Part shown: positions 43,180-51,928 of the stretch, in pieces
How positions within the stretch are numbered: position 1 is the stretch's first letter
Layout of the letters: every line of letters begins with the position of its first letter
NCBI RefSeq assembly: GCF_000156235.1
Contig: NZ_DS996810.1
Location: 248,001-312,000 of the forward strand
Origin: Pseudovibrio sp000156235
GTDB taxonomy: Bacteria; Pseudomonadota; Alphaproteobacteria; Rhizobiales; Stappiaceae
Length of the DNA stretch: 64,000 nt
Reading direction: 5' to 3'
Position numbers and translations under genes: made by a program
The notes under the pieces: model-generated
Seen by the model: only the letters and a program-made list of their open reading frames with translations
What the model was told of the DNA's origin: nothing
Database searches by the model: none

Positions 43180-43539
43180 ATGAGCGATCGAAGCACAATC
43201 TCGCCTGCCAACAGAGGCTTTTTCTATCTCAAGAACCCGCATAAGTCTGCGGGGATGACAGTGTTCCTCTCCCTTTTTCTGGGTGGCTTCGGGCTGCACC
43301 GGTTTTATCTGGGCAAACCGCTCAGCGGTGCGGTGATGCTCATTCTTTCTTTGGTTACGCTTGCTTTGATTGCCACTGGTCTCAACCAACTTGAAACACT
43401 GGAGCCAAACGGGATGCTGGCGGTTGTTAGCGGGGCTCTGGGGTTTGGGATGATTGTATCTGCCTGGGCGCTGGTTGATCTGCTGATTATTCTGGTGGGT
43501 GTGTTCAGTGCACCGGCCCATCACGATGAGGTTTGCTAG
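43180..43539 (+). CDS. TM2-domain membrane protein
   Basis: A 119-residue protein with the TM2 pattern FLSLFLGGFGLHRFYLGKPLSGAV and two further hydrophobic helices. It follows another TM2 gene. ATG 43180 is chosen over the GTG at 43174. A hairpin serving as the terminator of the opposite ahpD gene lies right after the stop codon. Confidence 0.8.
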   Translation: MSDRSTISPANRGFFYLKNPHKSAGMTVFLSLFLGGFGLHRFYLGKPLSGAVMLILSLVTLALIATGLNQLETLEPNGMLAVVSGALGFGMIVSAWALVDLLIILVGVFSAPAHHDEVC

Positions 43540-43551
43540 GGTTAGGCAAAG

Positions 43552-43579
43552 AAAAAGCCGAAGCTGGGGGGCTTCGGCT
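43552..43579 (-). terminator. Intrinsic terminator of ahpC-ahpD
   Basis: AGCCGAAGC (43556-43564) pairs with GCTTCGGCT (43571-43579). On the minus strand the stem is followed by TTTTTC. It lies 100 bases after the ahpD stop. Confidence 0.75.
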
Positions 43580-43678
43580 GAGCTCTTAGAGCGAGTTTGG
43601 TATCGCCCGTTATTCGGGGCACGAACAATCCTGGGAGGGGATCAGACCGGGCGACACGCTTAGGAGAGGCGCTTGTGA

Positions 43679-44221
43679 TTATTCAGCTGCTTCCAATTCC
43701 AGTTCTGATGCTTCAAGGGCGACTGCAGCAGATTGGATGATTGATGCGAAACGAACAGCTGTTTGAACCATCTCGGCAGTTACTCCGGCTTTGCGCAGGA
43801 TAGCTTCGTGGCTATCGATGCACATGCCACAGCCGTTGATGGCGGAAACAGCAAGCGACCACAATTCAAAATCGACTTTGTCTACGCCAGGCTTACCAAT
43901 CACGTTCATGCGCAGTTTGGCAGGCATTGTGCCGTACTGATCATTCGAGGAGAGGTGTACGAAGCGGTAGTAGACGTTGTTCATGCTCATGATTGATACA
44001 GCAGCTTTGGCAGCGCTCATCGCTTCTGGAGACAGGTGCGGAGCAGCTTCTGTGATCAGGGCCTTCTTTACGTCGTTGTTGCGGGTGGCGATGGCGCAAG
44101 CAACGATCAGGCCGTACTTCTGTTGAGCAGTCAGAGATTCATCAGTTGCCATAGAACCAAGATTCAAACGAACATCCTTAGCGAAGTCGCCAAGGCGGGA
44201 TTTCAAGGTATCGATGGACAT
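43679..44221 (-). CDS. ahpD: Alkyl hydroperoxide reductase AhpD
   Basis: A 180-residue all-helical CMD-like protein. The redox pair is in NGCGMCIDSHE (CxxC plus His). Members reduce AhpC, or act as peroxidases themselves, with electrons from a dihydrolipoamide-type donor. It lies 169 bases downstream of the ahpC-like gene on the same strand, and an OxyR-like regulator is divergent beyond that, so this is a peroxide-response module. Confidence 0.95.
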   Translation of the reverse strand: MSIDTLKSRLGDFAKDVRLNLGSMATDESLTAQQKYGLIVACAIATRNNDVKKALITEAAPHLSPEAMSAAKAAVSIMSMNNVYYRFVHLSSNDQYGTMPAKLRMNVIGKPGVDKVDFELWSLAVSAINGCGMCIDSHEAILRKAGVTAEMVQTAVRFASIIQSAAVALEASELELEAAE

Positions 44222-44285
44222 GATGCTTCTCCTAATGATTTTGGCAATGGGCCACGTGCAAAGTGATGTTTTGACTTATTTGGCG

Positions 44286-44328
44286 CGTATTCTTTTCCGA
44301 AGTCTGTTTTATGTTTTTCGGGAATACG
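44286..44328. repeat. Alphaproteobacterial intergenic palindrome, degenerate
   Basis: CGTATTC (44286-44292) pairs with GAATACG (44322-44328) around TTTTCCGAAG...TTTTTCGG. It has the same layout as the palindrome at 19384-19425. It lies between ahpC and ahpD. Confidence 0.55.
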
Positions 44329-44336
44329 TTTGAGGA

Positions 44337-44373
44337 GCCGGAGCCTGCGATTTTTCGCTTTATGTGCTCCGGC
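44337..44373 (-). terminator. Hairpin between ahpC and ahpD
   Basis: GCCGGAGC (44337-44344) pairs with GCTCCGGC (44366-44373) with a 21-base loop. No proper T-run follows on the minus strand. It may slow or process the ahpC-ahpD transcript. Confidence 0.4.
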
Positions 44374-44390
44374 TTCTGATCCTTCCGGAC

Positions 44391-44942
44391 TTAAGCTGCG
44401 ATTACGTCGCCGCCTACTTCACGGTTGCAAGGGCAGAGTTCGTCGGTCTGCAGAGCGTCCAGAACACGCAGGGTGTCTTTCGGGTTACGGCCAACGTTCA
44501 GGTTGGTTGCGTAAACGTGCTGGATGGTGTTCTCGTTGTCGACGATGAAGGTGTAGCGGTAAGCAACGCCTTCTGGAGCGCGAACGCCGAGGCCGTCGAT
44601 CAGGGAACCGTTGGTGTCAGCGAATGCCCAGATTGGCAGCTTGTCGAGATCTGGGTGATCACGGCGCCATGCCAGCTTACAGAATTCGTTGTCGGAGGAA
44701 CCGCCGAGAACAACTGCGCCACGGTCTTCGAACTCACCAGCGAGGCGAGCGAATTCAGCGATTTCAGTTGGGCAAACGAAAGTGAAGTCTTTTGGGTAGA
44801 AGAAGATTACTTTCCACTTACCTTCGAAGCTCTTTTCAGTGATTGCTTCAAATGCGCTTTCGCCGTTTTCTTCGTGGTTGTTGAAACCAGGCTTAACGCC
44901 AACTACTTCAAATTCTGGAAGCTTTTCGCCGATACCGAGCAT
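44391..44942 (-). CDS. ahpC: Alkyl hydroperoxide reductase AhpC-type peroxiredoxin
   Basis: A 183-residue two-cysteine peroxiredoxin. The peroxidatic Cys is in FTFVCPTEIAEFA. Near the C-terminus, ELCPCNREVGGDVIAA supplies candidate resolving cysteines in a CxC arrangement typical of AhpD-dependent AhpC. The partner AhpD gene is downstream and an OxyR-like gene is divergent, so induction by peroxide is expected. Confidence 0.95.
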   Translation of the reverse strand: MLGIGEKLPEFEVVGVKPGFNNHEENGESAFEAITEKSFEGKWKVIFFYPKDFTFVCPTEIAEFARLAGEFEDRGAVVLGGSSDNEFCKLAWRRDHPDLDKLPIWAFADTNGSLIDGLGVRAPEGVAYRYTFIVDNENTIQHVYATNLNVGRNPKDTLRVLDALQTDELCPCNREVGGDVIAA

Positions 44943-45189
44943 GGTACTCTCCTAAATATGGAATGACGCCAGAGCGCGTCGATTAGTGATTCTCATGAAG
45001 ACCTAGAAAACTGCGTCTTCGTTGGGGTCTTTATGCAACTCTTGATTTGATCGGTCAAAACGATAATAACGAAGAAGTCGATCGATTTTTTCGATGGACA
45101 TGCTAAGTTCTATCGGGATTGGCCGAATTCCGCCAAAACTTAGAGAGATTCTAATCTACAGGCTTTGATCTGTGTCATCTGGTCGCACG

Positions 45190-46134
45190 ATGTTACCCAC
45201 ATTAAAACAGCTTCAGTACTTCAAAACTCTGGCCAAACACCTGTCTTTTTCAAAGGCGGCGGAGGCTTGTTTCATCACGCAATCAACGCTTTCTGCCTCA
45301 ATCAAGCAGTTGGAAGGCATTCTTGGATGTGAGCTGCTGGATCGCTCTGGGCGCACGCTGGTGCTGACTGAGGCGGGCGAGAGTGTGCTGGAGAAGGCAT
45401 CGCTGCTTTTGCGGGATGCGGAGGATCTCGTTCAGGGTGTGCAGGCGCAGAACAAGCCGTTGTGTGGTCGGTTCCGGCTTGGGGTGATCCCATCGGTTGC
45501 TCCGTTCCTGTTGCCGCGTTTTTTGCCTCAGCTGCGGGATCTCTATCCAGAGTTGCAGCTGTTCCTGCGTGAGGACATCTCCCGCAATCTGATGATTGCT
45601 TTGCGAGAAGGGCGTATTGATGCGGCCCTGATGGCGCTGCCCTATGACACTACGGGGTTTGAATCTGCGGAGATCGGAAGCGATGCTTTCTATCTGGCTG
45701 TGCCGGGTGCGCATCCGCTGGCGGGCCTGAGTGAAGTGCTGATGGAAGATCTTGCGAATGAGGTGTTGTTGCTGCTGGAAGATGGTCACTGTTTGCGAAA
45801 CCACGTGCTTGCCGCAGCGGGAGGGCGCATGTTGACCGCGAATGAGGATGTACAAGCCACATCTTTATCAACACTTGTGCAAATGGTGGATAACGGTATT
45901 GGCGTCACTTTGGTGCCACGTATTGCAGTAGATGCAGATATCGACCGCGGGACCTCTTTGAAGCTGATCAAGATTGCCGATCCCAAAGCGCGCCGGACGA
46001 TTGGAATGGTCTGGAGGCGCAAATCTTCTTTTGAAGGAAATGCAAAATTACTTTGCAAGGCTCTGGAACGCTTTATGGTTGAAACTCAAAGAGACGTCTC
46101 GGTTCCTCAAGATGTATCGGAGAAGAGTGCTTGA
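45190..46134 (+). CDS. oxyR: OxyR-like LysR-type regulator lacking the resolving cysteine
   Basis: A 314-residue LysR regulator. The helix-turn-helix is FSKAAEACFITQSTLSASIKQLE. The regulatory domain has the OxyR hallmark LLLLEDGHCLRNHVLAAAGG. Cys201 aligns with the peroxidatic Cys199 of E. coli OxyR, but nine residues on, where E. coli has Cys208, there is Ala210. It is divergent from ahpC-ahpD, its probable targets. The 3' end overlaps mtgA by four bases. ATG 45190 gives the family N-terminus; a GTG six codons upstream is possible. Confidence 0.9.
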   Translation: MLPTLKQLQYFKTLAKHLSFSKAAEACFITQSTLSASIKQLEGILGCELLDRSGRTLVLTEAGESVLEKASLLLRDAEDLVQGVQAQNKPLCGRFRLGVIPSVAPFLLPRFLPQLRDLYPELQLFLREDISRNLMIALREGRIDAALMALPYDTTGFESAEIGSDAFYLAVPGAHPLAGLSEVLMEDLANEVLLLLEDGHCLRNHVLAAAGGRMLTANEDVQATSLSTLVQMVDNGIGVTLVPRIAVDADIDRGTSLKLIKIADPKARRTIGMVWRRKSSFEGNAKLLCKALERFMVETQRDVSVPQDVSEKSA

Positions 46135-46847
46135 AGAAAGCGCGATCAAAGGAGAAACCAGAGCCACTCAAGCGCAGAATAAAGCGTTGGGCGCTCCGTA
46201 CTTTAGGGGTGCTGGTGGCTTTGCCAGTGGTGCTGACGCTGCTGTATACGGTGGTTCCTCCTTACTCCAGTCTCATGCTGCTTCGTACTGTGACTGGACA
46301 ACCCGTTTGGCGTGAATGGGTTCCTTTGGAAGAAATTTCCGTTAATTTACAAAGATCTGTGGTTGTGTCCGAGGACGCTACCTTCTGCAAACACGGCGGC
46401 GTGGACTGGTCTGCGGTGCGTGGGCAGGTGGGCAAACTGTTTGAAGGCAAGCGCCCGCGCGGTGCCAGCACGATCACCATGCAAGTAGCGAAGAACCTGT
46501 TTCTCTGGAACGACCGGGATTATGTGCGCAAGGTGCTGGAGGTTCCGCTGGCTATGCTGCTCGACACGGTGTTGTCGAAGCGGCGGGTGCTGGAGATCTA
46601 CTTGAACGTGGCTGAATGGGGTCCGGGGATTTTTGGAGCGGAAGCTGCCTCGCGAACTTTCTTTGGGAAAAGTGCTGCAAAACTTTCTGCGACTCAGGCC
46701 TCTTTGCTGGCGACAGCGCTTCCGAATCCGATTGCCAGAAATCCCGCAAAACCTAGCTCTGGACATCGCAGGCTGGCCGGTATAAACCGTAGCCGAGCTC
46801 AGGTGGCCGGCGATGTACTTAGCTGTATTTCGGCGACGGAGAGGTAG
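46131..46847 (+). CDS. mtgA: Monofunctional peptidoglycan glycosyltransferase MtgA
   Basis: A 238-residue membrane-anchored glycosyltransferase (GT51) that polymerises lipid II without transpeptidase activity. One N-terminal helix (about 21-45) is followed by the GT51 motifs EDATFCKHGGVDW (catalytic Glu), GASTITMQVAKNLFLW, and RRVLEIYLNVAEWG. The TTG start overlaps the oxyR stop as TTGA, so translation is probably coupled. Its link to an oxidative-stress regulator is positional only. Confidence 0.93.
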   Translation: MKKARSKEKPEPLKRRIKRWALRTLGVLVALPVVLTLLYTVVPPYSSLMLLRTVTGQPVWREWVPLEEISVNLQRSVVVSEDATFCKHGGVDWSAVRGQVGKLFEGKRPRGASTITMQVAKNLFLWNDRDYVRKVLEVPLAMLLDTVLSKRRVLEIYLNVAEWGPGIFGAEAASRTFFGKSAAKLSATQASLLATALPNPIARNPAKPSSGHRRLAGINRSRAQVAGDVLSCISATER

Positions 46848-46987
46848 TGCGAAATTATTTTCGTTTTATGACTGGCAAATCCTTCGGTTTGCCTGTATAA
46901 CCCCCGCCATTCTGACAGATTGTGTATTTCGCACGTTGACGCCGCGCTTGAGTGGCGCGTGCGTATGTGACGAGAGAGAGAGCTACG

Positions 46988-47173
46988 ATGGCTGTTCCTA
47001 AGAAAAAGGTTACGCGTATGAAGCGCGGCTTCCGCCGTTCTGCTGACGCTCTGGCACAACCAACATACGTGGAAGACAAGGATTCCGGCGAACTGCGTCG
47101 CCCACACCATGTTGACCTGAAAACTGGTATGTACCGGGGTCGTCAGATCCTTCAGGCCAAAGACGACGTCTAA
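46988..47173 (+). CDS. rpmF: 50S ribosomal protein L32
   Basis: A 61-residue ribosomal protein. The N-terminus MAVPKKKVTRMKRGFRRSAD is diagnostic. The zinc-binding cysteines of some L32 proteins are absent, so it is the C-minus form. ATG 46988 is right; an upstream frame from 46952 adds non-conserved residues. It is followed by two intrinsic terminators. Confidence 0.97.
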   Translation: MAVPKKKVTRMKRGFRRSADALAQPTYVEDKDSGELRRPHHVDLKTGMYRGRQILQAKDDV

Positions 47174-47205
47174 GACTGAAGCGATCATCGCGATTTAAAG
47201 ATCAG

Positions 47206-47234
47206 GCCGTCCCTTGGGGCGGCTTTTTCTTTTT
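47206..47234 (+). terminator. Intrinsic terminator of rpmF
   Basis: GCCGTCCC (47206-47213) pairs with GGGGCGGC (47216-47223) and is followed by TTTTTCTTTTT. Confidence 0.85.
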
Positions 47235-47254
47235 GTGGTGTCTCATCAAATGCA

Positions 47255-47287
47255 AAAAAGGCCGCGCTGTGAAAGGGCGGCCTTTTT
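47255..47287 (-). terminator. Intrinsic terminator of lysE-like gene
   Basis: AAAAAGGCCGC (47255-47265) pairs with GCGGCCTTTTT (47277-47287). It is symmetrical, and on the minus strand it lies 9 bases after the LysE-type gene. Confidence 0.85.
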
Positions 47288-47296
47288 GCTTTGGAG

Positions 47297-47929
47297 TTAG
47301 CGCTGGCTTTCAAAGGCCAGTCTTGCGGCGAGGCCTGCAAAGACTGCCCCTAAAACATAGTTTGCCAGAAACTTAAGCTTTCCATTACCTCCCAGCGTTC
47401 GCATCATATGATTTGCAGTGACGATGACTGTTCCATTGATAAAGAAGCCGACAGTGTTCAGGACTGTTGCGAGGATCATAATCTGTATTGCGACGTTTCC
47501 CGTTTCTGGTTTCACAAATTGAGGGAACAACGCCAGAATAAAGATAACCATCTTCGGATTAAGCAGATTGGTTAGAAGACCCTGACGGAACATTTGAACG
47601 GAAGAGTGCGTCTTACTTTCGAGAGGAGTGCTGGCACTCTCTGGCTTTGCGGTGAATGCTTTCCAGGCAAGAAACAGCAAATAAGCAGCGCCAACGAACC
47701 GGACAGTGTCGTAAGCGATGGGAACCGCGAGGAAGAGCTGAGAAAGGCCCAATGCTGCTGCCAGCGCATGGATGTAGGTCCCAGTGGCAATTCCCGCAAA
47801 GGTGGCTAGTCCGGCTCGTCTGCCTTGTGCTGCGCTGCGAGAAGCAATCAGAAGCATGTCTGGGCCGGGCGTTGCGGTAAGAGCAAAAGAAGCTGCTGTG
47901 AACAGAAGCAGCGTTGAAAGATCTGGCAT
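47297..47929 (-). CDS. LysE/RhtB family exporter
   Basis: A 210-residue inner-membrane exporter with six hydrophobic helices. The family signature near the N-terminus is TATPGPDMLLIASRSAAQGRRAG, followed by GIATGTYIHALAAALGLS and GLLTNLLNPKMVIF. Members export amino acids such as homoserine, threonine or lysine. The substrate is unknown. Confidence 0.92.
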   Translation of the reverse strand: MPDLSTLLLFTAASFALTATPGPDMLLIASRSAAQGRRAGLATFAGIATGTYIHALAAALGLSQLFLAVPIAYDTVRFVGAAYLLFLAWKAFTAKPESASTPLESKTHSSVQMFRQGLLTNLLNPKMVIFILALFPQFVKPETGNVAIQIMILATVLNTVGFFINGTVIVTANHMMRTLGGNGKLKFLANYVLGAVFAGLAARLAFESQR

Positions 47930-48024
47930 CGCGAATCCACCCCGTTGGTATGCAAACGAGGGGTCTTATCGAATTTACCTGATTGCAGCAATTATGTTGG
48001 AGCTGGTCAGGATGTTTCAAACAA

Positions 48025-48051
48025 AAAACCGCCCCATGGAGAGGCGGTTTT
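48025..48051 (-). terminator. Intrinsic terminator of phaB
   Basis: AAAACCGCC (48025-48033) pairs with GGCGGTTTT (48043-48051). On the minus strand a T-run follows, 46 bases after the phaB stop. Confidence 0.8.
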
Positions 48052-48096
48052 GTAATTTTCATATTTTGAGAGCGGGAAGGCTCTCCAGACGCCGTT

Positions 48097-48825
48097 TTAG
48101 CCGTTGGCGACGTATTGGGCGCCGTTGATGGTCATGACGGAGCCTGTGACGAAGGCTGCGGCGGAGGAGGCGAGGTAGCAGACCATGCCTGCGATCTCTT
48201 CTGCCTTGCCGAGGCGTCCAACCGGGATCTGACCAATAATGCTTTCCAGAACCTTCTCAGGCACAGCTGCCACCATGTCAGTGTCAATGTAACCCGGGCA
48301 GATGCAGTTTACTGTGATGCCCTTGCGCGCGGTTTCCTGCGCCAGTGCTTTGGTGAAGCCGATCACGCCTGCTTTTGCTGCGGAATAGTTGGTCTGGCCG
48401 ATCTGGCCTTTCTGTCCGTTGATGGAAGAAATGTTGATGATGCGGCCTGCGCCACGCTCGCGCATACCATCCAGAACCGGACGGCTCATGGTGAACATGG
48501 AGTCCAGATTGGTTTTCATCACTGCGGACCACTGGTCGTAATCCATTTTGTGGAACCAGCCATCGCGGGTGATGCCCGCGTTGTTTACAAGAACCTCGAC
48601 CGGGCCGAGTTCTTCTGTCACCTGAGCAATACCTGCTTCGCAGGCTTTAGGGTCCGCTACATCCCATTTGAAAACACTGATGCCGGTTTCTGCGCTGAAT
48701 TTTTCAGCTGCTTCCGTGTTGCCTGCATAAGTTGCTGCAACTGTGTAACCTGCATCCTTCAACCCTTTGGAAATTGCTGCGCCGATGCCACGCGTTCCTC
48801 CGGTTACAATCGCTACCCTGCTCAT
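48097..48825 (-). CDS. phaB: Acetoacetyl-CoA reductase PhaB
   Basis: A 242-residue NADPH-dependent short-chain dehydrogenase that makes (R)-3-hydroxybutyryl-CoA for polyhydroxybutyrate. The cofactor motif is TGGTRGIGAAI, NNAGITRD is the adenine loop, and the catalytic set is Ser in NISSINGQKGQ and Tyr/Lys in NYSAAKAG. The INGQKGQ and NYSAAKAGVIGFTKAL blocks are typical of PhaB as opposed to FabG. It is downstream of phaA on the same strand. The polymerase phaC is not in the window. Confidence 0.95.
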   Translation of the reverse strand: MSRVAIVTGGTRGIGAAISKGLKDAGYTVAATYAGNTEAAEKFSAETGISVFKWDVADPKACEAGIAQVTEELGPVEVLVNNAGITRDGWFHKMDYDQWSAVMKTNLDSMFTMSRPVLDGMRERGAGRIINISSINGQKGQIGQTNYSAAKAGVIGFTKALAQETARKGITVNCICPGYIDTDMVAAVPEKVLESIIGQIPVGRLGKAEEIAGMVCYLASSAAAFVTGSVMTINGAQYVANG

Positions 48826-48883
48826 CGATATACTCCCCGCCTTAGGAATAAAATATTGGAACCCACCTCTACAGGTAATAATA

Positions 48884-48910
48884 ATGACGGAGCAAAGACA
48901 ACTCCGTCAT
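48884..48910 (-). other. Perfect hairpin between phaA and phaB
   Basis: ATGACGGAG (48884-48892) pairs with CTCCGTCAT (48902-48910) around a 9-base loop. On the minus strand no T-run follows the stem, only TATTATTACC. It lies in the phaA-phaB spacer, so it may be an RNA-processing or partial-termination site. Confidence 0.5.
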
Positions 48911-48994
48911 TAGTTAGGGAATTGACTTGAACTTTACGCAGGGACCATAAAGCTCAATTATTCCAATTGGGTGACAATACTACCTATGTTGAGG

Positions 48995-50179
48995 TTATTT
49001 TCTCTCAACACACAGTGCGATACCCATGCCTCCACCAATGCAAAGAGTTGCAAGGCCCTTTTTCTTCTCTTCACGCTTCATTTCGTGCAGCAGAGTAACA
49101 AGTACACGTGCGCCGGATGCTCCGATAGGATGACCCAGAGCGATTGCGCCACCGTTGACGTTGAGCTTGTCTGAGTCGATTCCCAGCTCCTGACCAACTG
49201 CCAGTGCCTGTGCAGCGAATGCTTCGTTTGCTTCCACCAGATCCAGATCTTCAATGGACCAGCCAGCTTTTTCGAGTGCCTTCTTGGAAGCAGGGATCGG
49301 GCCGAGACCCATGTATGCAGGATCAACACCGGCGGTTGCCCAGGACTTGATGGTTGCCAGCGGGGTGAGGCCACGCTTTTCAGCTGCTTCTGCGCTCATC
49401 AGAACCAGAGCTGCTGCACCATCGTTGATGCCGGATGCGTTTGCTGCGGTTACAGTGCCTTCCTTTTTGAATGCCGGACGCAGTTTCTGCATGGATTCAA
49501 TGTTGGCGCCTACGCGGATGTATTCATCATCTTCTACCACACGCTCAGCTCTGCGCTCTTTCACGGTGATTGGAGTGATTTCGTCTTTGAACTTGCCAGC
49601 CTTCAGTGCAGCTTCTGCTTTGTTCTGAGAGGAAACAGCGAATTCGTCCTGTGCTTCACGGGTGATCTGGTACTTTTCTGCGATGTTTTCTGCAGTGATA
49701 CCCATGTGATAGCCCTGGAACGCGTCGATTAGGCCGTCTTTGAGCATGGTGTCGGTCATGGAATAGTCGCCCATTTTTACACCCGCCCGCAGGCTCTGGC
49801 AGTGTGGGGACAGGGTCATGTTTTCCTGACCGCCTGCAACGATGATGTCTGCATCGCCGGACTGGATCTGCTGCATGCCCATGGCGACTGCGCGCAGGCC
49901 TGAGCCACAAACCTGGTTGATGACGATTGCAGTCGAATCATCTGCCATGCCAGCGTTGAGTGCTGCCTGACGTGCCGGGTTCTGACCAAGACCAGACGTG
50001 AGTACGTGACCGAAGATGACTTCGTTGACGTCGTTTGCTTCCACTTTTGCCTGATCAAGAGCTGACTTGATAACTGCGGTGCCAAGATCCTGAGCTGGGG
50101 TGTTGGCGAAGGAACCGTTGAAGGACCCGATTGGGGTACGTGTTGCGCTTACAATTACAACATCATTAGGCGAGGTCAT
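48995..50179 (-). CDS. phaA: Acetyl-CoA acetyltransferase PhaA
   Basis: A 394-residue biosynthetic thiolase that condenses two acetyl-CoA to acetoacetyl-CoA. The acyl-enzyme Cys is in INQVCGSGLRAVAMG, the active-site His in ALGHPIGASGARVL, and the second Cys in LCIGGGMGIAL. SATRTPIGSFNGSFA is the N-terminal motif. ATG 50179 follows GGAG. It is the first gene of the phaA-phaB pair; phaR is divergent. Confidence 0.96.
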   Translation of the reverse strand: MTSPNDVVIVSATRTPIGSFNGSFANTPAQDLGTAVIKSALDQAKVEANDVNEVIFGHVLTSGLGQNPARQAALNAGMADDSTAIVINQVCGSGLRAVAMGMQQIQSGDADIIVAGGQENMTLSPHCQSLRAGVKMGDYSMTDTMLKDGLIDAFQGYHMGITAENIAEKYQITREAQDEFAVSSQNKAEAALKAGKFKDEITPITVKERRAERVVEDDEYIRVGANIESMQKLRPAFKKEGTVTAANASGINDGAAALVLMSAEAAEKRGLTPLATIKSWATAGVDPAYMGLGPIPASKKALEKAGWSIEDLDLVEANEAFAAQALAVGQELGIDSDKLNVNGGAIALGHPIGASGARVLVTLLHEMKREEKKKGLATLCIGGGMGIALCVERK

Positions 50180-50248
50180 GAGCAATTCTCCAATATTTGT
50201 GCAATGCGGGACTTCTTGTTCTCACGCAAATCACCAGGGCGGGCAGCC

Positions 50249-50268
50249 ATGCTGGTGCATTGCAGCAT
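50249..50268. promoter_or_regulatory. Palindrome in phaA-phaR gap, possible PhaR operator
   Basis: ATGCTG (50249-50254) and CAGCAT (50263-50268) form a perfect inverted repeat around GTGCATTG. PhaR repressors bind TGC/GCA-rich palindromes near pha genes, and this gap of 352 bp separates phaA from phaR. The assignment is tentative. Nothing else was found in the gap. Confidence 0.35.
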
Positions 50269-50531
50269 AAGACGTCCTTCGAACTCGTAGAATACCTAAT
50301 GGGCAGACTATTCAATTTGTAGGGGGTAAAGCCAGATGAATTCGATAAATCCAATTAAGACCATAGTTCACCTATGAAACTGCTGGCGTGAAAGGTGGGA
50401 TATGGCTTACTCTGCGGCTTACTAGTTAATCCCGTATGTAAAAAAATATGGGATAAGGGGGGAGCTGGTTGGAGCAAATTGGGATAGTGTTCCTGATCAG
50501 CCGTAATAGCGCATTGAGGTACTCAAATCTG

Positions 50532-51149
50532 ATGGCTAAGACAAGCGAAGCCACTATCATCAAGAAGTACGCCAACAGGCGGCTCTATAATACTGGAACC
50601 AGCACTTACGTGACTCTTGAGGATCTGGCGGTGATGGTGAAGGATGAAGAGGACTTCGTCGTCATCGACGCCAAGTCGGGGGATGATATCACTCGTTCCG
50701 TGCTGACGCAGATTATCTTTGAGCAGGAAAGCAAGGGCCAGAACCTGCTGCCGATCACTTTCTTGCGGCAGCTGATCCGCTTTTATGGCGACAGCATGCA
50801 GAACCTGGTGCCGAGTTATCTGGAATTTTCCATGTCTTCGCTCACCCGTGAGCAGGAGAAGCTGCGTTCGCAGATGAGCCAGAACTTTGGTACGTCTGCG
50901 TTTGAAGTGCTGGAAGATCAGGTGAAGCGCAATGCGGATATGTTTGATCGTGCGATGAAGATGTTTCTGCCGTTTGACGGGACGGCGGGCGCAGATGATG
51001 CAGCACAGCAGAAGGCTCCTGAACCAGAGCCAGCGCCGAAACCGGCTGAACCTCAGCCAAGCAGCGGCGATATCTCTGATCTGAAAGAGCAGCTGGCGGA
51101 AATGCAGAAGCAGATTGCAGCTCTTGCAGAGGCCAAAAAAGACGCCTGA
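50532..51149 (+). CDS. phaR: Polyhydroxyalkanoate synthesis repressor PhaR
   Basis: A 205-residue regulator that represses phasin and pha genes and is released by polymer. The N-terminal PHB_acc_N domain reads IIKKYANRRLYNTGTSTYVTL. The accumulation-regulator domain has LLPITFLRQLIRFYGDSMQ. The tail is Pro/Glu/Ala-rich and ends in a coiled coil (LKEQLAEMQKQIAALAEA). ATG 50532 is the family start; the frame is open 21 codons upstream. It is divergent from phaA-phaB. Confidence 0.96.
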   Translation: MAKTSEATIIKKYANRRLYNTGTSTYVTLEDLAVMVKDEEDFVVIDAKSGDDITRSVLTQIIFEQESKGQNLLPITFLRQLIRFYGDSMQNLVPSYLEFSMSSLTREQEKLRSQMSQNFGTSAFEVLEDQVKRNADMFDRAMKMFLPFDGTAGADDAAQQKAPEPEPAPKPAEPQPSSGDISDLKEQLAEMQKQIAALAEAKKDA

Positions 51150-51202
51150 TCTGCTGACATCATTGCAAGATTACAGAAGCCGGAGGATCCCCTTTGGCTT
51201 TT

Positions 51203-51928
51203 TTAGTAGATCCAAGGGAACAGGCGGCAGCGGACATTTTCTGAGTAGGTGGTGTAGCCGTCGACATTTTTGGCGAGGGCTTTTTCTTCATGTCTCATCA
51301 GTGGCAGGAAGCCGAGGATGACCAGTGGGATGGCCAGTAGGGCGAAGAGCTTTGAGCCCAGTATCATGGAGAGCCCTGCGATGCAGAACATGATGCCGAG
51401 ATACATGGGGTGGCGAACCAGCGCATAAGGGCCGCAACTGTCAAAGCATTGCTGCTTGTTGATCTCGATATGTGGTGTGGGCTGTGCGAACGGGCTTTTG
51501 CTGAAGGTCCAGACGATGAGCGCGACACCGCAGAGGAAGAGGAACAGGCCTCTGAGGATTGGTTTTACGTCTCCTGTTTGCGGCAGGATCTGCCAGACGT
51601 GGGCGTCTAAAGCTGCGAGGAAGAAGTAGATGAAGACGGCTCCGAAGAGAATGCCGGTGGCGCGTTTGTCTGCCCTGAGCTTTTTGGTGGGCAGTGTGGT
51701 GCGCTCTTTGAACAGCCACGGATTGATGCGGGCGAGCCAGAGGCCGACGCCGACCTGAGCGAAGTAGACCAGCGCCACGATCATCCAGCCACGTGGCCAA
51801 GCCAGGGTTGAGCCTGCGAAGGCGATGGATGGTATGATCGCCAGTGCTACGAATATGGCCAGAACCGCTGAGCTTATGATCAAACGCAGGTACAGATTTC
51901 TCTCCAACTTGGTTTGCGTGTGTCGCAA
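51203..51928 (-). CDS. Isoprenylcysteine carboxyl methyltransferase family protein
   Basis: A 241-residue membrane protein with five hydrophobic helices. The C-terminal methyltransferase signature is GPYALVRHPMYLGIM, and LMRHEEKALAKNVDGYTTYSENVRCRL is its second half. Bacterial members of this ICMT/PEMT-like family methylate unknown lipids or isoprenoids; eukaryote-type protein methylation is not implied. Confidence 0.88.
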   Translation of the reverse strand: MRHTQTKLERNLYLRLIISSAVLAIFVALAIIPSIAFAGSTLAWPRGWMIVALVYFAQVGVGLWLARINPWLFKERTTLPTKKLRADKRATGILFGAVFIYFFLAALDAHVWQILPQTGDVKPILRGLFLFLCGVALIVWTFSKSPFAQPTPHIEINKQQCFDSCGPYALVRHPMYLGIMFCIAGLSMILGSKLFALLAIPLVILGFLPLMRHEEKALAKNVDGYTTYSENVRCRLFPWIY

